Shown: positions 33,930 through 45,795 of the stretch, in pieces
How the letters are laid out: each line of letters starts with the position of its first letter
Position numbering within the stretch: the first letter of the stretch is position 1
NCBI RefSeq assembly: GCF_905171775.1
Contig: NC_053491.1
Location: forward strand, 403,272,838-403,336,837
Source of the DNA: Rana temporaria
Lineage: Eukaryota; Chordata; Amphibia; Anura; Ranidae
Length of the DNA: 64,000 nt
Direction: 5' to 3'
Notes under the pieces: generated by a model
What the model was told of the DNA's origin: nothing
What the model saw: only the letters and a program-made list of their open reading frames with translations
Database searches by the model: none
Program-made: the position numbers and the translations under genes

Positions 33930-34858
33930 CTGTAATTTTTCAGCTTCTTTAACAGATCAAGATGTTCAGTAAAGTAGCAGTTAGAGGATTGAAACAAATC
34001 ATTTAACACTGACAGAAGTGCTTACAATGTTTTTTTTTTATTATTATTCATTTATGTCAAACTTTTTTCCCCAAAAAGAAGAAAAAACTGTTTCCTGTAA
34101 CTGCTTTTGAAGAGTTAGATGGAATTCAGCTTTAAGCCCATCTAAATCTTCTAATCTAAGACTACCCTCCCCCCAGACTGACAATGTGACTGTCCAAAGG
34201 TATCTGCTTTACTACTTCATCCAGAAAGTAGACACCCCAAGACCAGAAAGTGTTTTATTGTCTGAGTCACCAGGAAAAAAAAAGCCTAGGGGAAAAAAAA
34301 GGAATGCAGCCACCACATCGAAGTATTGGTAAGCTACAATAAATTACACTTTTATTATTTGGTTTAATACTACTTTAAACCCTTAATGCCACCTACCAGT
34401 GCTCCTTTAAATGGGTTTCAATGCTTGGGAGGTGGTGAAGGTCCTGTATAATGTAACCACTGTGATTGACTCTCACAGCAATTGTATGATTAGATGCCAT
34501 GACCAAGAGCTGTCTAGTGACTGCTCGACTAGATCTGCCTAGATCTGTGCTACAATAGAAGTTTTCCTAGCATAGTTTCCTAGGATAGTTTTCCTAGCGT
34601 AGAACAGTACTAACTAAAACAAGGTCTTTAGACCATTCAAAGAATCAAAGGCGTCTAAGAGACCCAGGGCCAGTAGACCAGCCTCTGGGATTTTGTGACC
34701 CCAATCGCTGAGGTTTTGTGACTCCTATAGCCTAAATCAGTCTAAAAAAAATAAAGGACATGGCCAAAACATGTGAAATATGTCCGCAGGTGGTTCAAAC
34801 ATCTTTGACATGCAGCATCAGCTGGTAGGACCATTTTTATAGTCTGTATGGATTTAAA
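33930..34858. other. No clear feature; fragments of dispersed repeat
   Basis: 34280-34330 ('gcagccaccacatcgaagtattggtaag') resembles 52700-52745. Otherwise nothing recognised. Confidence 0.35.
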
Positions 34859-35049
34859 TTGAACAACGGGTTTGGCCGAACTTCGGAAAAATATATATAT
34901 AAAGTCCAGGTTCGGGACCCGAACTTGACCCCCATTGAAGTCAATGGGGACCCGAACTTTTGAGTTCTAAAATGTCTCTAAAAAAGTAATGGAAAGGGCT
35001 AGAGGGATGCAAATGGCAGTAAAATGTTGGTAAGAGCATAGCAAGTACT

Positions 35050-35390
35050 CTGATACAGAGGAAACACTGCAAACACTGGAGGAAACACTGCAAAATATAT
35101 TTTTTTGCCCTAAATGAGTGTTTTTTGAATAGCAAAATAGAAGAACACTAGCTAAAGTATTTATCTCACACGTACAGATATGGAGGAAACACTGCAAACA
35201 CTGGAGGAAACACTGCAAAATATATATTTTTTGCCCTAAATGGGTGTTTTTTTAATTGAACAATAGAAGAACACTAGGTAAAGTGTTTATCTCACACGTA
35301 CAGATATGGGGGAAACACTGCAAACACTGGAGAAAACACTGCAAATTTTTTTTTTCTATAAATGGATGTTTTTTGAATAGCACAATAGAA
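35050..35390. repeat. About 125-bp tandem repeat, three copies
   Basis: Each unit has 'gaggaaacactgcaaacactgga', an AT-rich spacer with 'gccctaaatg', and 'gaagaacactag'. Units begin near 35060, 35183 and 35310. Within each unit, 'ggaaacactgcaaa' is itself doubled. Confidence 0.8.
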
Positions 35391-35393
35391 GAG

Positions 35394-35755
35394 CAGTGCT
35401 GGTGTAATTTGATTTCTGAAGCAGGACTGACTCCTATATATTTCTCTCCCTACAAGCAAAACCAGGAACCTTTCCCTAAAGTATCTAATGCAGAGTATCT
35501 CACAGTAACATATGCAGTGCTGGTGTAGTTTGATTTCTGAACCATGACTGACTCCTATATATTTCTGTCCCTACAAGCAAAACCAGGAACCTTTCCCTAA
35601 ATATCTAATGCAGAGTGACTTGCTGTGCTATGTAGATCGCTGAGTAATTTGATTTCTGAAGCAGGACAGTCTGACTCCTATCTAATTCTGTCCCTCAGAG
35701 CAGCAGCAGCCTTTCCCTACCCTATCTAAAGCAGAGTGATGTGCTGTGCTATGTG
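35394..35755. repeat. About 120-bp tandem repeat, three copies
   Basis: Units contain 'gtaatttgatttctgaagcaggac', 'tgactcctat', 'cctttccct' and 'taatgcagagt'. Copies begin near 35404, 35524 and 35645. They form the leader after the TATA-like box when read on the minus strand. Confidence 0.8.
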
Positions 35756-35760
35756 CCTCT

Positions 35761-35773
35761 AGCTTATATAGGG
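35761..35773 (-). promoter_or_regulatory. TATA-like box of the hAT-like element
   Basis: Minus-strand CCTATATAAGC lies about 190 bp in from the element end and just upstream of the tandem leader repeats. The plus-strand box at 39800 in the related element has the same layout. Activity is inferred. Confidence 0.35.
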
Positions 35774-35960
35774 GCTAGGTCACATGCTGGGTCACATGCT
35801 GCACTGGCCAATCACAGCCATGCCATTAGTAGGCATGGCTGTGATGGCTTCTAGGTCACACAAATAAAACAAATGTTGATTGGCTGCCCTGCAGCGTGCC
35901 ATTACATTGCCGAACCCAAACTCGAACCCGAACTTTACAGTTCGGGTTCGCTCAACCCTA

Positions 35961-36743
35961 GTCATCATTCAAGGATGGCATAAATTGTGTTCTTTTGTGA
36001 TGGGCTGTCTGAAATGGGTGAGGGTCCCATGATTGCAAATAAGTATGTATGACCAAAGTAGGTTCAGCATTATGTGATATTAATTGCTACTACTGTATGT
36101 GCTATTGTGTACACAATAGGGATCAGTTTGTTCAATCCGTTTAGAGACTAATCTCTACTATTAACAATTTATTGCTTACAATTTCAGTAACACACTTGAA
36201 GGGAAGTACTTTTTTTATTTATAGTTATTACTGGAACATGTGGGCTCACCCTTCCCCTCTCCATCCAAAACTTAAAGCTGGTTTTCACCCATTTTTTTTT
36301 TTTTTTAACTCCTGCTTACCTGGTGGTGTGTTCAACAAATTCCAGATACAAACCCAGTCAAAGGAACCAGCATTTTCCAGCTAAGATCCTCTTCTCTTCT
36401 GGCAGCGCTCTGTCCTGCATTTCCATGTTTTGCTGTAACATTATCTATAGGCTGCAGGCTGTTCCAAGAGCAGTCAGTGCATCATCGGGAGACATGCCCC
36501 TCCTCCTTTACTAAATAAACGGCTATGCCTCTTGGGATATGTGATGTGCATATCCCAAAAGGCAAAGGGAGCACAGTGCACATAATTTGCCTAAATCAAT
36601 GACATGCAGGGTGGGCAGACAAATTCTTTAAAAGGGAAAAAAGCTTGCTATTTATGTAGAGGACCGGAAGAGGGGTAGAGTGGAGGGATGACATATTGTA
36701 AGGTAAAGAGCCTGTCAGAAGTAGGGGTGGATAGCACATCTGT
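35961..36743. other. Nothing firmly recognised
   Basis: Contains an inverted pair 'cctcttgggatatg' and 'catatcccaaaagg' near 36530-36560, and a T-run at 36291. No coding frame with a family signature. Confidence 0.4.
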
Positions 36744-36824
36744 GTGCTCTTCCCATGGCTAAATGCTGGAGCCCCATGCACCAGAGCTAAACATCAAGTG
36801 TGCATGGTACATGAAGATACAGGC

Positions 36825-37942
36825 CTAAACGCTCTCTCCAAGGTAATGGAGAAAGTAGTGGTACAACAGTTGCAACAGCATCTAGATACCAATAATCTAC
36901 TTGATCCATTTCAATCAGGTTTCCGTCCCGGACACGGGACAGAGACAGCATTGCTCAAAATATGGGACGACGCACTTGAGGCCGCAGACAAAGGAGAATC
37001 TTGTCTCCTGGTTCTGCTGGACCTAAGCGCAGCCTTCGACATGGTAGACCACAAATTGTTACTTACTCGGTTAGCTGAGGTAGCCAGAGTCGCAGAAGGT
37101 GAGTTATCATGGTTCTCCTCCTTTCTGGAAAACCGATCACAAACGGTGAAATTGGGACCTTTCACTTCTGAAAAACGCATGGTATCATGTGGAGTCCCTC
37201 AAGGATCTCCCCTATCACCTGTGCTCTTCAACATCTATCTTCGCCCTCTTTTTGAAATCATTAGTAGCGAAAAACTACTCTATCACTCTTATGCAGACGA
37301 CACGCAACTATATTTTCGCATTTGCAACAAAAAGGATCATCATCTCAGTTTAGAGAAATGTCTCTCTTTGATAGATAACTGGATGACAAAGAGTTATCTT
37401 AAACTCAATAGTTCCAAAACAGAACCTCTTCTGTTTCACGCCAGTCGGAAGAATCAACTGGCAACAACCTGGACACCTCCGCCCATTCTGGGCAAAATCA
37501 TCACCCCTAGCTCCAAAGTCAAAAGTCTTGGGGTCACTTTCGACACCTACATGACAATGGACGCACAAATAGGGTCAGTAGTCAGCCGATCTCACCATCT
37601 GCTGCACCTACTACGCAGACTTATTCAATTCATCCCTAAAAAAGACGTAGAAGTCGTGGTCGGAACAATTGTGAACTCCAGACTGGACTATGCAAATGCT
37701 CTTTACCTCGGACTCCCAAAGTATCAGATCGCTCGTCTACAAGTCGTTCAGAACACGGCCGCCAGACTGGTGACTGGGGAAAAAACATGGGAATCAATCT
37801 CACCTTCGTTGAGAACCCTTCACTGGTTGCCAGTAAAGGACAGAATTGCTTTTAAAGCACTCTGTCTGACGTATAAGTGCATCCATGGGAAGGCTCCGCA
37901 ATATCTATGCGAAAAGATAAAAGCCCACACGGCTTTAACCAC
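36825..37942 (+). pseudogene. L2/CR1-type LINE reverse transcriptase fragment (open)
   Basis: The frame is open from 36744 to 37955; similarity starts near residue 28. RT motifs in order: SKVMEKVV, FQSGFRPGHGTETALL, LLVLLDLSAAFDMVDH, a region with FLENRSQTVKLG, CGVPQGSPLSPVLFNIY, YADDTQLYF with the catalytic Asp pair, LGVTFD and the tail LHWLPVKDRIAFKALCLTYK. The reverse transcriptase copies element RNA at the target. The upstream endonuclease is missing, and the 3' part is cut by foreign sequence at 37943, so it is a dead copy despite the open frame. Confidence 0.85.
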
Positions 37943-38045
37943 GGACAGTATGTAAAAATCTATGGTTTTTTTACATCTGTCCCTGATATGTCCGAAACCG
38001 ACATGCTTTTGATGTGAAAATCCTGCGATTTAGCCGGGCCTCTGA
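37943..38045 (+). repeat. Fragment shared with the hAT MITE at 8862
   Basis: 'ggacagtatgtaaaaatct', 'tgtccctgatatgtccgaaa', 'gacatgcttttgatgtgaa' match 8950-9055 in the same orientation. It abuts the LINE frame and supplies its stop codon. Confidence 0.7.
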
Positions 38046-38980
38046 GTTCTAATATTTTTCTAGCAGCCTTTTGATGTAGGCAATTGTAGGTAATAGCTAT
38101 ACTATTTTATCCAAAATATCACTGAGCAAGTAGATGTAAATGATGATGTGATTTGGTGAAAGCAAATAAAACAAAAGCAATCAAAGCACTAAACAGAAAA
38201 GCCATAACAGAGACATTCAGAATTCTGTTGCTTCAAATGCTCTTTTCTTTATGACGTCTGGCCTGTATGTTGGTATGTAGAAAATTTCCCACTACTGGTA
38301 ACCAACTCTCTCTACTGGGGACCAGCAATTTGTTTCATATCTCAGCAGCAAGTCATTCTGGGGCAATCAACCTACTGTTGTTTTGGATTGCTCTGTAGAC
38401 AAATCTAGTCATCTAAAGCTAGGATTCATGGCTGAGAAGTCAGTGACTTTCTACACAACATTTTCTATGTTCAAGGAAAGACTGGTTACTGTAGTTTGGA
38501 AATTATAGGTGACACAGCAATTTAGCTTCGATATCTGAAGGAAGTAAAAAGCTGATAGGAAAGAGACTTGGGCTGAGTGCTGAAATTAGTAACCAGGCTG
38601 ATTTCAACGTGTGCTGAATTTTTTACAAAATGTACCTGTAAATTAATCTCTTTAATGTATTGTAAAGCCAATATTTTGGAACCTACTCAACTAAACAAGC
38701 TTTAAAAGAAAACTCAATTTCCACAAAAAAAGTTTCTACATAAGCCATTTTGTAATTTAATTATATTAAAAAATATTCAGGCGTGTAAAAATATATGCAT
38801 TGTTTGCCCAATTACAATATTTAACATATCTTTTAGCCCTGGCATGACTGGTTCAGCATAATATAAAGTGTAGGCATTAAAGAACTGTACATTTACATGC
38901 ATTTCCTAAATCATACTAAAAAACATTATTTATCTTTCATATAGAACATAGGACAAGATGATGGCTTTCTATCATTAGAG
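38046..38980. other. No recognised feature
   Basis: AT-rich sequence with no termini, coding frame or relative elsewhere in the window. Confidence 0.4.
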
Positions 38981-38983
38981 TTA

Positions 38984-39342
38984 TGCCGTGTACACACGGT
39001 CAGAATTTCCAACAACAAATGTTCGATGTGAGCTTGTTGTTGGACAATTTGACCGTGTGTATGCTCCATTGGACATTTGCTGTCGGAATTTCCGATCACC
39101 TGTATGCAATTCCGACGCACAAAAATCCTACACATACTCGGAATCAATTCGATGCATACTCGGAATCATTGAACTTTATTTTTCTCGGCTTATTGTAGTG
39201 TTGTACGTGACTGGGTTCTTAGTGATCGGAAGTTCCGATAACATTTGTGTGACCGTGTGTATGCAAGACAAGTTTCAGCCAACGTTCCGTCGCAACAATC
39301 CACAATTTTGTTGTCGGAATGTCTGATCGTGTGTATGCGGCA
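38984..39342. mobile_element. Harbinger-type MITE with TTA TSD
   Basis: Ends TGCCGTGTACACACGGTC and GATCGTGTGTATGCGGCA with TTA on both sides (38981-38983 and 39343-39345). The interior has repeats of 'tcggaat' in both orientations. Non-coding. Confidence 0.85.
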
Positions 39343-39796
39343 TTACACTTTATGAATTAGTTGCACTTTGTAAGGGAATTTCCCCAGAGCTTAGTGGATG
39401 AGGTGAAGCTCTGCTACTTTCATCATCCAATCATATGCAAGCAAAAATGCTGTTTTCTATTTTCCTTGCATGTGATTAGGTATTCTTTTCACTAGGGATG
39501 AGCTTCGTATTCGAGTCGAACCCATGTTCGACTTGAACATCGTATGTTCGACCGTTCGTCAAATAACGAACGTTATGGGCCGTTTTCGAGTGCCAAATTC
39601 GAGTGGCGTGTCACGGCCCATAATTCACTGTGTCATCGCAGTGCATTGCTGGCTGATGATTGGCCAAGCATGCACTATGACCTGCATGCTTGGCCAATCA
39701 CAGCTTGCAAAAAACGGAGAGCCATAATTGGCCAAAGCCAGGGTGGATTTGGCCAATTATGGCTCAGGGGGTTTAGTACACGCCTCACACTATATA

Positions 39797-39806
39797 AGGC
39801 CGCCTC
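39797..39806 (+). promoter_or_regulatory. TATA box of the hAT element
   Basis: CACTATATAAGGCC lies about 300 bp inside the left end and is followed by 'gcagctttgtgtagtgtgttgcagtgg', then leader repeats. Upstream are CCAAT-like words ('ggccaat' in both orientations at 39660-39760). Confidence 0.45.
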
Positions 39807-40059
39807 CTTGGCAGCTTTGTGTAGTGTGTTGCAGTGGTTTACAGAGACAAGAGAGACAGAGAGAGAGAGAGTGTCATTTTTTGCAGTTAGAGCAGGCAGG
39901 CAGGCTAGTCAGTTAGAGTTACAGTGTGTTGAGGATATATATGCATCCCAGGTGTTATATATATATTTATACACTGTATTGAGTTTAGCTAGATCCGCTC
40001 TTCCTAATATACTGCAGGCAGGCAGGTGATTGTGCTAGCTGCAGTATTTTCAAGTGCTG

Positions 40060-41445
40060 TACTGTCTGTGTCCTCTGTACAGTTTGCGCCTAAAGCTACG
40101 TAAAGCTGGTGTTTCTCATATTAGAGGCAGTGATCTGCTCATATTAATACCACAGGCAGGGGATCATTCTGCAAGTACTTTCACGTGGTGTACTGTCTGT
40201 GTCCTCTGTACAGTGTGTACCTAAAGCTACGTAAAGCTGGTGCGAACTGATGCACTTGTCTCAAAAAAGTTCCACACCAAAGAACTTTTGGAATAACGCT
40301 GAGAGACAGCAGCTCCCTGCACATGCAGAGCTCTGTGTTGTGATGCAGTCGGTGTGCTGCCCTTAAGCTGGCCCCTGGAGGGCATCCTGCCTCGTTGGAG
40401 ATGTGCCTCCTCCTCCTTCTCTCTCCTATCAGGCACCCACATAGAGTCAGTGACCTCATCATCCTCTCCCTCCTCATCACTGTAAAAAACCTGACAGTAT
40501 GCTGCAGCTGGGGGAACATGACTGCCAGATTGCTGTCCTTCTTGGGCACCCCCTCTCTCTGGGCTCACGTTACTGCCTTCCTCTAGCTGCGTGCGATCAT
40601 CAGAGCCTTCAAAATGCTGTGCATCCTCCTGCAGCATGTACCAAACACTGTGGTCAAACAGTTCAGGGGACTCCTCAGGAGGACATGGTAGGGCTAGGGA
40701 AGGAGTTACTGATGCCATTGAGCAGAAGGAAGAGGCCGCGTTGGCATCTGCTTTACCAGACAAAGTACCCTAAGCCTGGGTGAGAGAGGATGAGGAGGAT
40801 GAGGATGGCTTGGTCATCCACTTTATCAAGTCTTCCGCATGTTGGCGTCTCAACACGGCCAGCTGTCGAAAAAAAGGAGGAGCGCGTCCCACGGCCACGT
40901 GCTAATGAGGATGTACCGTGTCCACAACCAGCACTGTTGCCTCTAGACGCAGATCCTGCTTGCCCTCTTTTATCGGCTTGTGACTCTCTGCCTCTCCTTG
41001 TTGTCCTTCCAGACATACTAATGGCCTGCAGGGAGATGTAGCTGCACAAATACTGACAATACCTGCTGATCCCTGCCTGTGGTATTAATATGAGCAGATC
41101 TCTGCCTGTAGGAATTAATATGAGAATACCAGATTTACGTAGCTTTAGGTGCACACTGTGCAGAGGACACAGACAGTACACACACCATGTAGCTTTAGGT
41201 GCACACTGTACAGAGGACACAGACAGTACACCACGTGAAAGTACTTGCAGAATGATCCCCTGCCTGTGGTATTAATATGAGCAGATCCCTGCCTCTAATA
41301 TGAGAAACACCAGCTTTACGTAGCTTTAGGTGCACACTGTACAGAGGACACAGACAGTACACCATGTGAAAGTACTTGCAGAATTATCCCCTGCCTGTGG
41401 TATTAATATGAGCAGATCCCTGCCTCTAATATGAGAAACACCAGC
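40060..41445. repeat. Inverted leader repeats around a coding remnant
   Basis: The block 'actgtctgtgtcctctgtacag' plus 'cctaaagctacgtaaagctggtg' reads forward at about 40061 and 40189, and in reverse at about 41134, 41180 and 41311. The forward and reverse sets flank the coding remnant, so the 5' region of the element has been joined head to head with itself. Confidence 0.7.
40242..41016 (-). pseudogene. hAT transposase N-terminus with start of BED finger
   Basis: The minus strand starts MSGRTTRRGRESQADKRG, basic at first, then after a frameshift in a GAGGAT run near 40790 an acidic part with FYSDEEGEDDEVTDS, and ends SKSSLVWNFFETSA. The last piece resembles the opening of a BED zinc finger (S-x-V-W-x-F), the DNA-binding domain of many hAT transposases. 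The frame then runs into the leader repeat, so the zinc ligands and catalytic domain are lost. Family inferred from this motif and the element ends. Confidence 0.55.
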
Positions 41446-41447
41446 TT

Positions 41448-42397
41448 TGGGGAAGCCCAGAGTCTTCCCTCTTCCTGGGCTTCCCCAGTGACGTAGCAGA
41501 GGGTACGTCAGAGGGTGCGGGGTCACGTGACGGGTGGCCCTGCCTCCTCTATATAAGTAATGTCACAGCTTCAGCGCATCATTCGCTGAGCTGTGTCCAG
41601 CGATGAGAGGAGGTCGGCGATGCTGCACTCCGGATGGATGGATCTTCTCATCGCTGGAGCGGAGATCACCCGTTGCTGGATCTTCTCATCGCTGGAGATC
41701 ACCTGCACTCGTCGCTGGATCTGGACAACGTTGGAGCAGGAAGCCGGGAACGAGTGGATTATCACCGCTGGAGTTTTTTTCTTTCTTTTTTTTTTTTTAT
41801 TAATAAAGGACTTTATTCTACGGTGTGTGTGTTTTTTTTACAAGAATTTACACTTCCTTCGTGAAATGGTAGGGGTACAGTGTACCCCATTACCATTTCA
41901 CACAGGGGGGGGTCAGGATCTGGGGTCCCCTTTGTTAAAGGGGTCTTCCAGATTCTGATAAGCCTCCCGCCCGCATACCCTCACAACCACCGGGCAAGGG
42001 TTGTGGGGATGAGACCCTTGTCCCCATCAACATGGGGACATCCTCCCCATGTTGAGGGCATGTGGCCTGGTGTGGTTCAGGAGAGGGGGGGCCGCACTCT
42101 GTCCCCCCTCTTTTCTGCGGCCGGCCAGGTCAACATGCTCGGATAACGGGTCTGGTTATGGATATTTAGGGGGAACCGCACGTCATTTTTTTTCTAAATT
42201 GCCGGCGGGGTTCCCCTTAATATCCATACCAGACCTGAAGGGTCTGGTTATTGAATTTGCGGGGACCTCCGCGCATTTTTTTTCCCGAACTCCGATCCCG
42301 GACCCAAACTTTTTCCAATTATTCGGGTTCGGGTCCGGGAAAAACCCAAAGTCCGTACCGAACCCGAACTTTACAGTTCGGGTTCGCTCAACTCTAT
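41448..42397 (+). mobile_element. Single copy of the hairpin cassette
   Basis: Begins with the hairpin GGGGAAGCCCAG/CTGGGCTTCCCC, then CTATATAAG (about 41550), a short transcript-like region with repeated 'catcgctgga' words, AATAAAG near 41807, the 39-bp hairpin at 41863-41902, the hairpin module, the 'tccatac-cagacctgaagggtctgg' block, and the hAT-type end ...GTTCGCTCAACTCTA. It is a one-armed version of inverted-repeat unit A. Confidence 0.7.
41546..41556 (+). promoter_or_regulatory. TATA box of the hairpin cassette
   Basis: CCTCTATATAAGTAATG follows a GC-rich stretch with GACGTAG and CACGTGAC words (CRE and E-box like). A poly-A signal AATAAA lies about 255 bp downstream, so a short non-coding transcript is plausible. 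Confidence 0.45.
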
Positions 42398-42659
42398 TTA
42401 TCACAAAAAAAAAAAAAAAAAACATTCGTCATTGGGACAGAAAGTGAGGTGCAATCTTCTGAACAGATTCGCACAGACAGCAAAACAAATGTTACAGGGG
42501 TGATAATCCTTCTCTATGTTTTCCAAAAAGTTTAAAAAAAATTTTTTTGGCTGAAGCTACACTTTAAAAAAGTACCAGTTCAAAATTACAAACAGATTCT
42601 ACTTAATAACAAACCTACAGACACGGTCTTGTTTTGCACGGCCTGTATACTGCTGTTCA

Positions 42660-43194
42660 AAGTATATAGGGCCAAAGGGTCTGGTAATGACCTGGGGGGA
42701 GGGGGGATACCAATGCTATTTTTTTCAATGATTTTCATCCATATTGCAGGGACCACACATTACATTAAAGCCACAAGCAGTTTTAAATGACTTTTTTCTT
42801 ATAGTAATCTCATTAGTAATGTCATTTTGTGCAGGGACAGTTCTAAACACGTGCCACTTCACAGGCATACTGTAGACACCCAGCACGTACGATATTTAAA
42901 GAAAATTTTCAATTTTTTTTGTTCATTTTAAGCATCATTAAAATCACTGCTCCCGAAAAAAACATTAGTTTTTAAAACTTTTTTTTGCATTGATACATTT
43001 TCCCTGGGGCAAGACCCAGGTCCCCAAACCCATTTTAGGACAATAACTTGCAAATTAGCCTTTAAAATTAGCACTTTTGAATTTGAACGTTCGAGTCCCA
43101 TAGACTTCAATGGAGTTCTAAAGTTTGCGCGAACGTTCGGTCCGTTCGAAGGTTCTGGTGCGAACCGAACAGGGGGGTGTTGGGCTCATCCCTA
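42660..43194. repeat. Conserved 3' region of the hAT family
   Basis: Contains the blocks shared with 4140-4568, then 'gaacgttcgagtcccatagacttcaatgg' and the terminus. The palindromic words 'gaacgttc' suggest transposase binding sites, which is an inference. Confidence 0.55.
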
Positions 43195-43202
43195 TTTTTC
43201 AC

Positions 43203-44390
43203 CATACAAACTAGGCTCTGGTTAATATTCCCTTGCAAAATGCAACTTCTCTTGCAAAGTTAATCAGCCCCCTAGTGTCACAGACTCACCTTCTTCCTTT
43301 GCATTATTAACATTTTACCCTGCTAAAAGTCTGTTATTTTATTTTTCCTACCACAATTCTAAGTCTACAAAAAAAGGTATTATGGAAGAAGTGCTTTTTG
43401 CTTCAAAATGAAAACTTGTCGGAAACCCTGTGTATCATCCAAAGCGTTCCCACAGTCACATGAACTTCTTTCTTTATGATATAAATATATAGAACAGATC
43501 AGTGACTGGCGGAAATACTCAGCTGGGAAGAAATAAGCTTGAAATGACATTGTTGTTTGGCCGTAGGGGACATGGAAGCAGGTTATACAACTCATCTGTA
43601 CCAATGAACACTGTGTTCTTGTGCAGCATCACTTAGCCATATGTGCCATATTAACTATTTACTGCCAGGAAAAAGTAATACAGTCTTTTATTTAAATGAG
43701 TTTATTGATTTACCAATAAATGGTGGACACAAAATATTATTTCATGTATACTTTTATTATACAGAAAAAAAGTCAAATTAAGATGCAAATGATGACAGCC
43801 TGGTATCATTTAACCATCAAACTTTTAAAGCAACAAGTAACCTCTACAATCAAAACCAAACCACCATTTTATTTATTGTTAACATAGATCACCACCTGAA
43901 AAATAAGATCTGGACTGCAGCATTGACTTTTAAAAGGTGATAGACTGATATAGGCAATACGACTGTTTTCCGTAACACCCTTGCCAAACATCAGCCCCTT
44001 TTTTTTTGCAAGAGAGATATCAAATTATTTCTCTCCCAAAATTATCAATTAAAGATTACATTTTCACTGGCTCTGGTGAATGTGTTAAAGCAAAATGACT
44101 GGCAAATACCCAATACAGACCTGAAATACATGCATTGGGTTTTCAGTCATCATGGCAGCAGAACAACTCTTTTATGAATGTGCTGTCTGTCTGCTCATTG
44201 GACAGTGAAGGAGCAGCAGCATAGTGATAAGTCTTGACTCCACTTACTCCTTTTTAGCATGTTCACTGTCAGCACATGTGCATGGCAGCAGAGCATAATT
44301 ATTTGCTAGTGTTTTTTTTTTTTTCCGGCTTGTTTTAAGGGATTATATGATGTTTATATCAAGACAAATTCAGATATTACCCTGGTTGCA
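43203..44390. other. No recognised feature
   Basis: Apparently unique sequence; no termini, coding frame or relatives found. Confidence 0.4.
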
Positions 44391-44394
44391 TTTA

Positions 44395-45290
44395 AAAATC
44401 CCTTTAAAGGGGTGTTAAACCCTTCTGTTTTTTTTATTTGAATGCATTCTATGGGAAAACTTCAAATGGGGACATAGGGGTCCCCTAGGAATTCCCTTAA
44501 TTTGCAGAGAGTTCTGCTTACTTCCTGTTTGGCTATGGGACAGGGAAATCTCTGCAATGGGACACAGATGACGAAAAAAAATCTAACAGGGGTTATAACC
44601 CTCCCTTGCTTTTTCCAAAACAAAAGTCTTGCCCATAGTTCTACTTTAATCGCTTGAGGACTAGCAGCCGCAGTTGTACTGCAGTAGGTTGGCTCCCCTG
44701 GGCAAGCCGTCGTAGCTGTACGTTGGCCGCTTTAAGGGCAACCGCGATCGCTTCTGAGAGAGACAGAACGGAGGTCTGTCAATGTAAACAGACAGATCTC
44801 CATTCTGTCAGGGTTGAGGAGATCGATCTGTTGTTCCTACTGCTTAGGAACAATAATCGGTTTGCCCCCCTTCCCTGCCATTGAAATTTATACAGTAATC
44901 AGTGGCTATTTTTAGCACTGCTCGCTGTATAAATTTCACTGGTCCCAAAAAAGTGTCAAAAGTGGCCGATTTGTCTGCCACAAGGTCGCAGTCCCAATAA
45001 AAAATTGCAGATTACTGCCATTACTAGTAAATAATAATAATAATAATAATAATAAAATCGCCATACATCTATCCCCTATTTTGTAGACGCTATAACTTTT
45101 GCAAAAACTAAACAATATACGCTTATTGCAATTTTTTACCAAAAATATCTAGATGAATACATATCGGCCTAAACTGAAGAATATATATTTTTTGGGGGAT
45201 ATTTATTATAGCAAAAAGTAAAAAATATATATTTTTGTTTATAGCGCAAAAAAACCTGCAGAGGTGAACAAATGTGGCCACTGATACAAC
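44395..45290. repeat. Two TTAA-family fragments
   Basis: 44395-44648 has 'tttaaaggggtgttaaaccc' and 'ggggttataaccctcccttgc', also found near 8800 and 42500. 44650-45290 has the interior blocks of the 1-kb TTAA family ('ggtcccaaaaaagtgtcaaaagtgg', 'tatcggcctaaactgaagaa'). Confidence 0.5.
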
Positions 45291-45795
45291 AATGATAAGC
45301 TCGGGACAAAACAAACAACATAAAAAACAAAAATTCAATTGTCCGGACGCCCAGAAATCTCTATATGGATGGCTTGTCACAACAAAGGTTGTATAAATCT
45401 CTAGAAATCACTGAATAAAACAAGCCATCCATATATAGGTCCCTGGAAGGCTATAGCCCATGGGTGGATGAAAGGGTGGGGTGGGAAAGGAAAGGGGAAG
45501 GGGATTGGGGAAGTGGGAGGGGGGAAAGTAATGGGTCTCAAGGGAAACACTAGATTGGGGAGGGGATCCACAGCCAAACCACAATCCCAGTAGAGGTTGA
45601 AATATGATCGGTTGTGAAGATCTGGCACCACCATAGTGTCCGTAGTGGGGCTAATGAGGCTTGAATGATGGAAAGAAAATGGCAATAGATGAAACCACAA
45701 AGGGGTTAGCTCATATACCAGATGGAAAAAAAATTGGCAGATGGAAATCCTGTGGATAACATCACATTCAATGAGGATCAGGATATAAACCTTAT

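Larger units (their letters stand above)
34860..35960 (-). mobile_element. hAT-like element, TAGGGTTGAGCGAACCC end, left end lost
   Basis: The right end, read inward, is TAGGGTTGAGCGAACCCGAA, matching other ends at 42397 and, more distantly, 39493 and 43194. Within are two tandem arrays and, reading from the right end, a TATA-like CCTATATAAGC at about 35765. The left end is degraded, so no target duplication can be shown. No transposase. Confidence 0.6.
39493..43194. mobile_element. 3.7-kb hAT element, TAGGGATGAGC ends
   Basis: Ends TAGGGATGAGC and GCTCATCCCTA are inverted, and flanks CTTTTCAC (39485-39492) and TTTTTCAC (43195-43202) match at 7 of 8. Inside: a TATA box and leader reading right, an inverted leader plus BED-finger remnant reading left, the nested hairpin cassette at 41448-42397, and a conserved 3' part at 42660-43194. 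The hAT core domain is absent, so it could only move with help. Confidence 0.8.
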
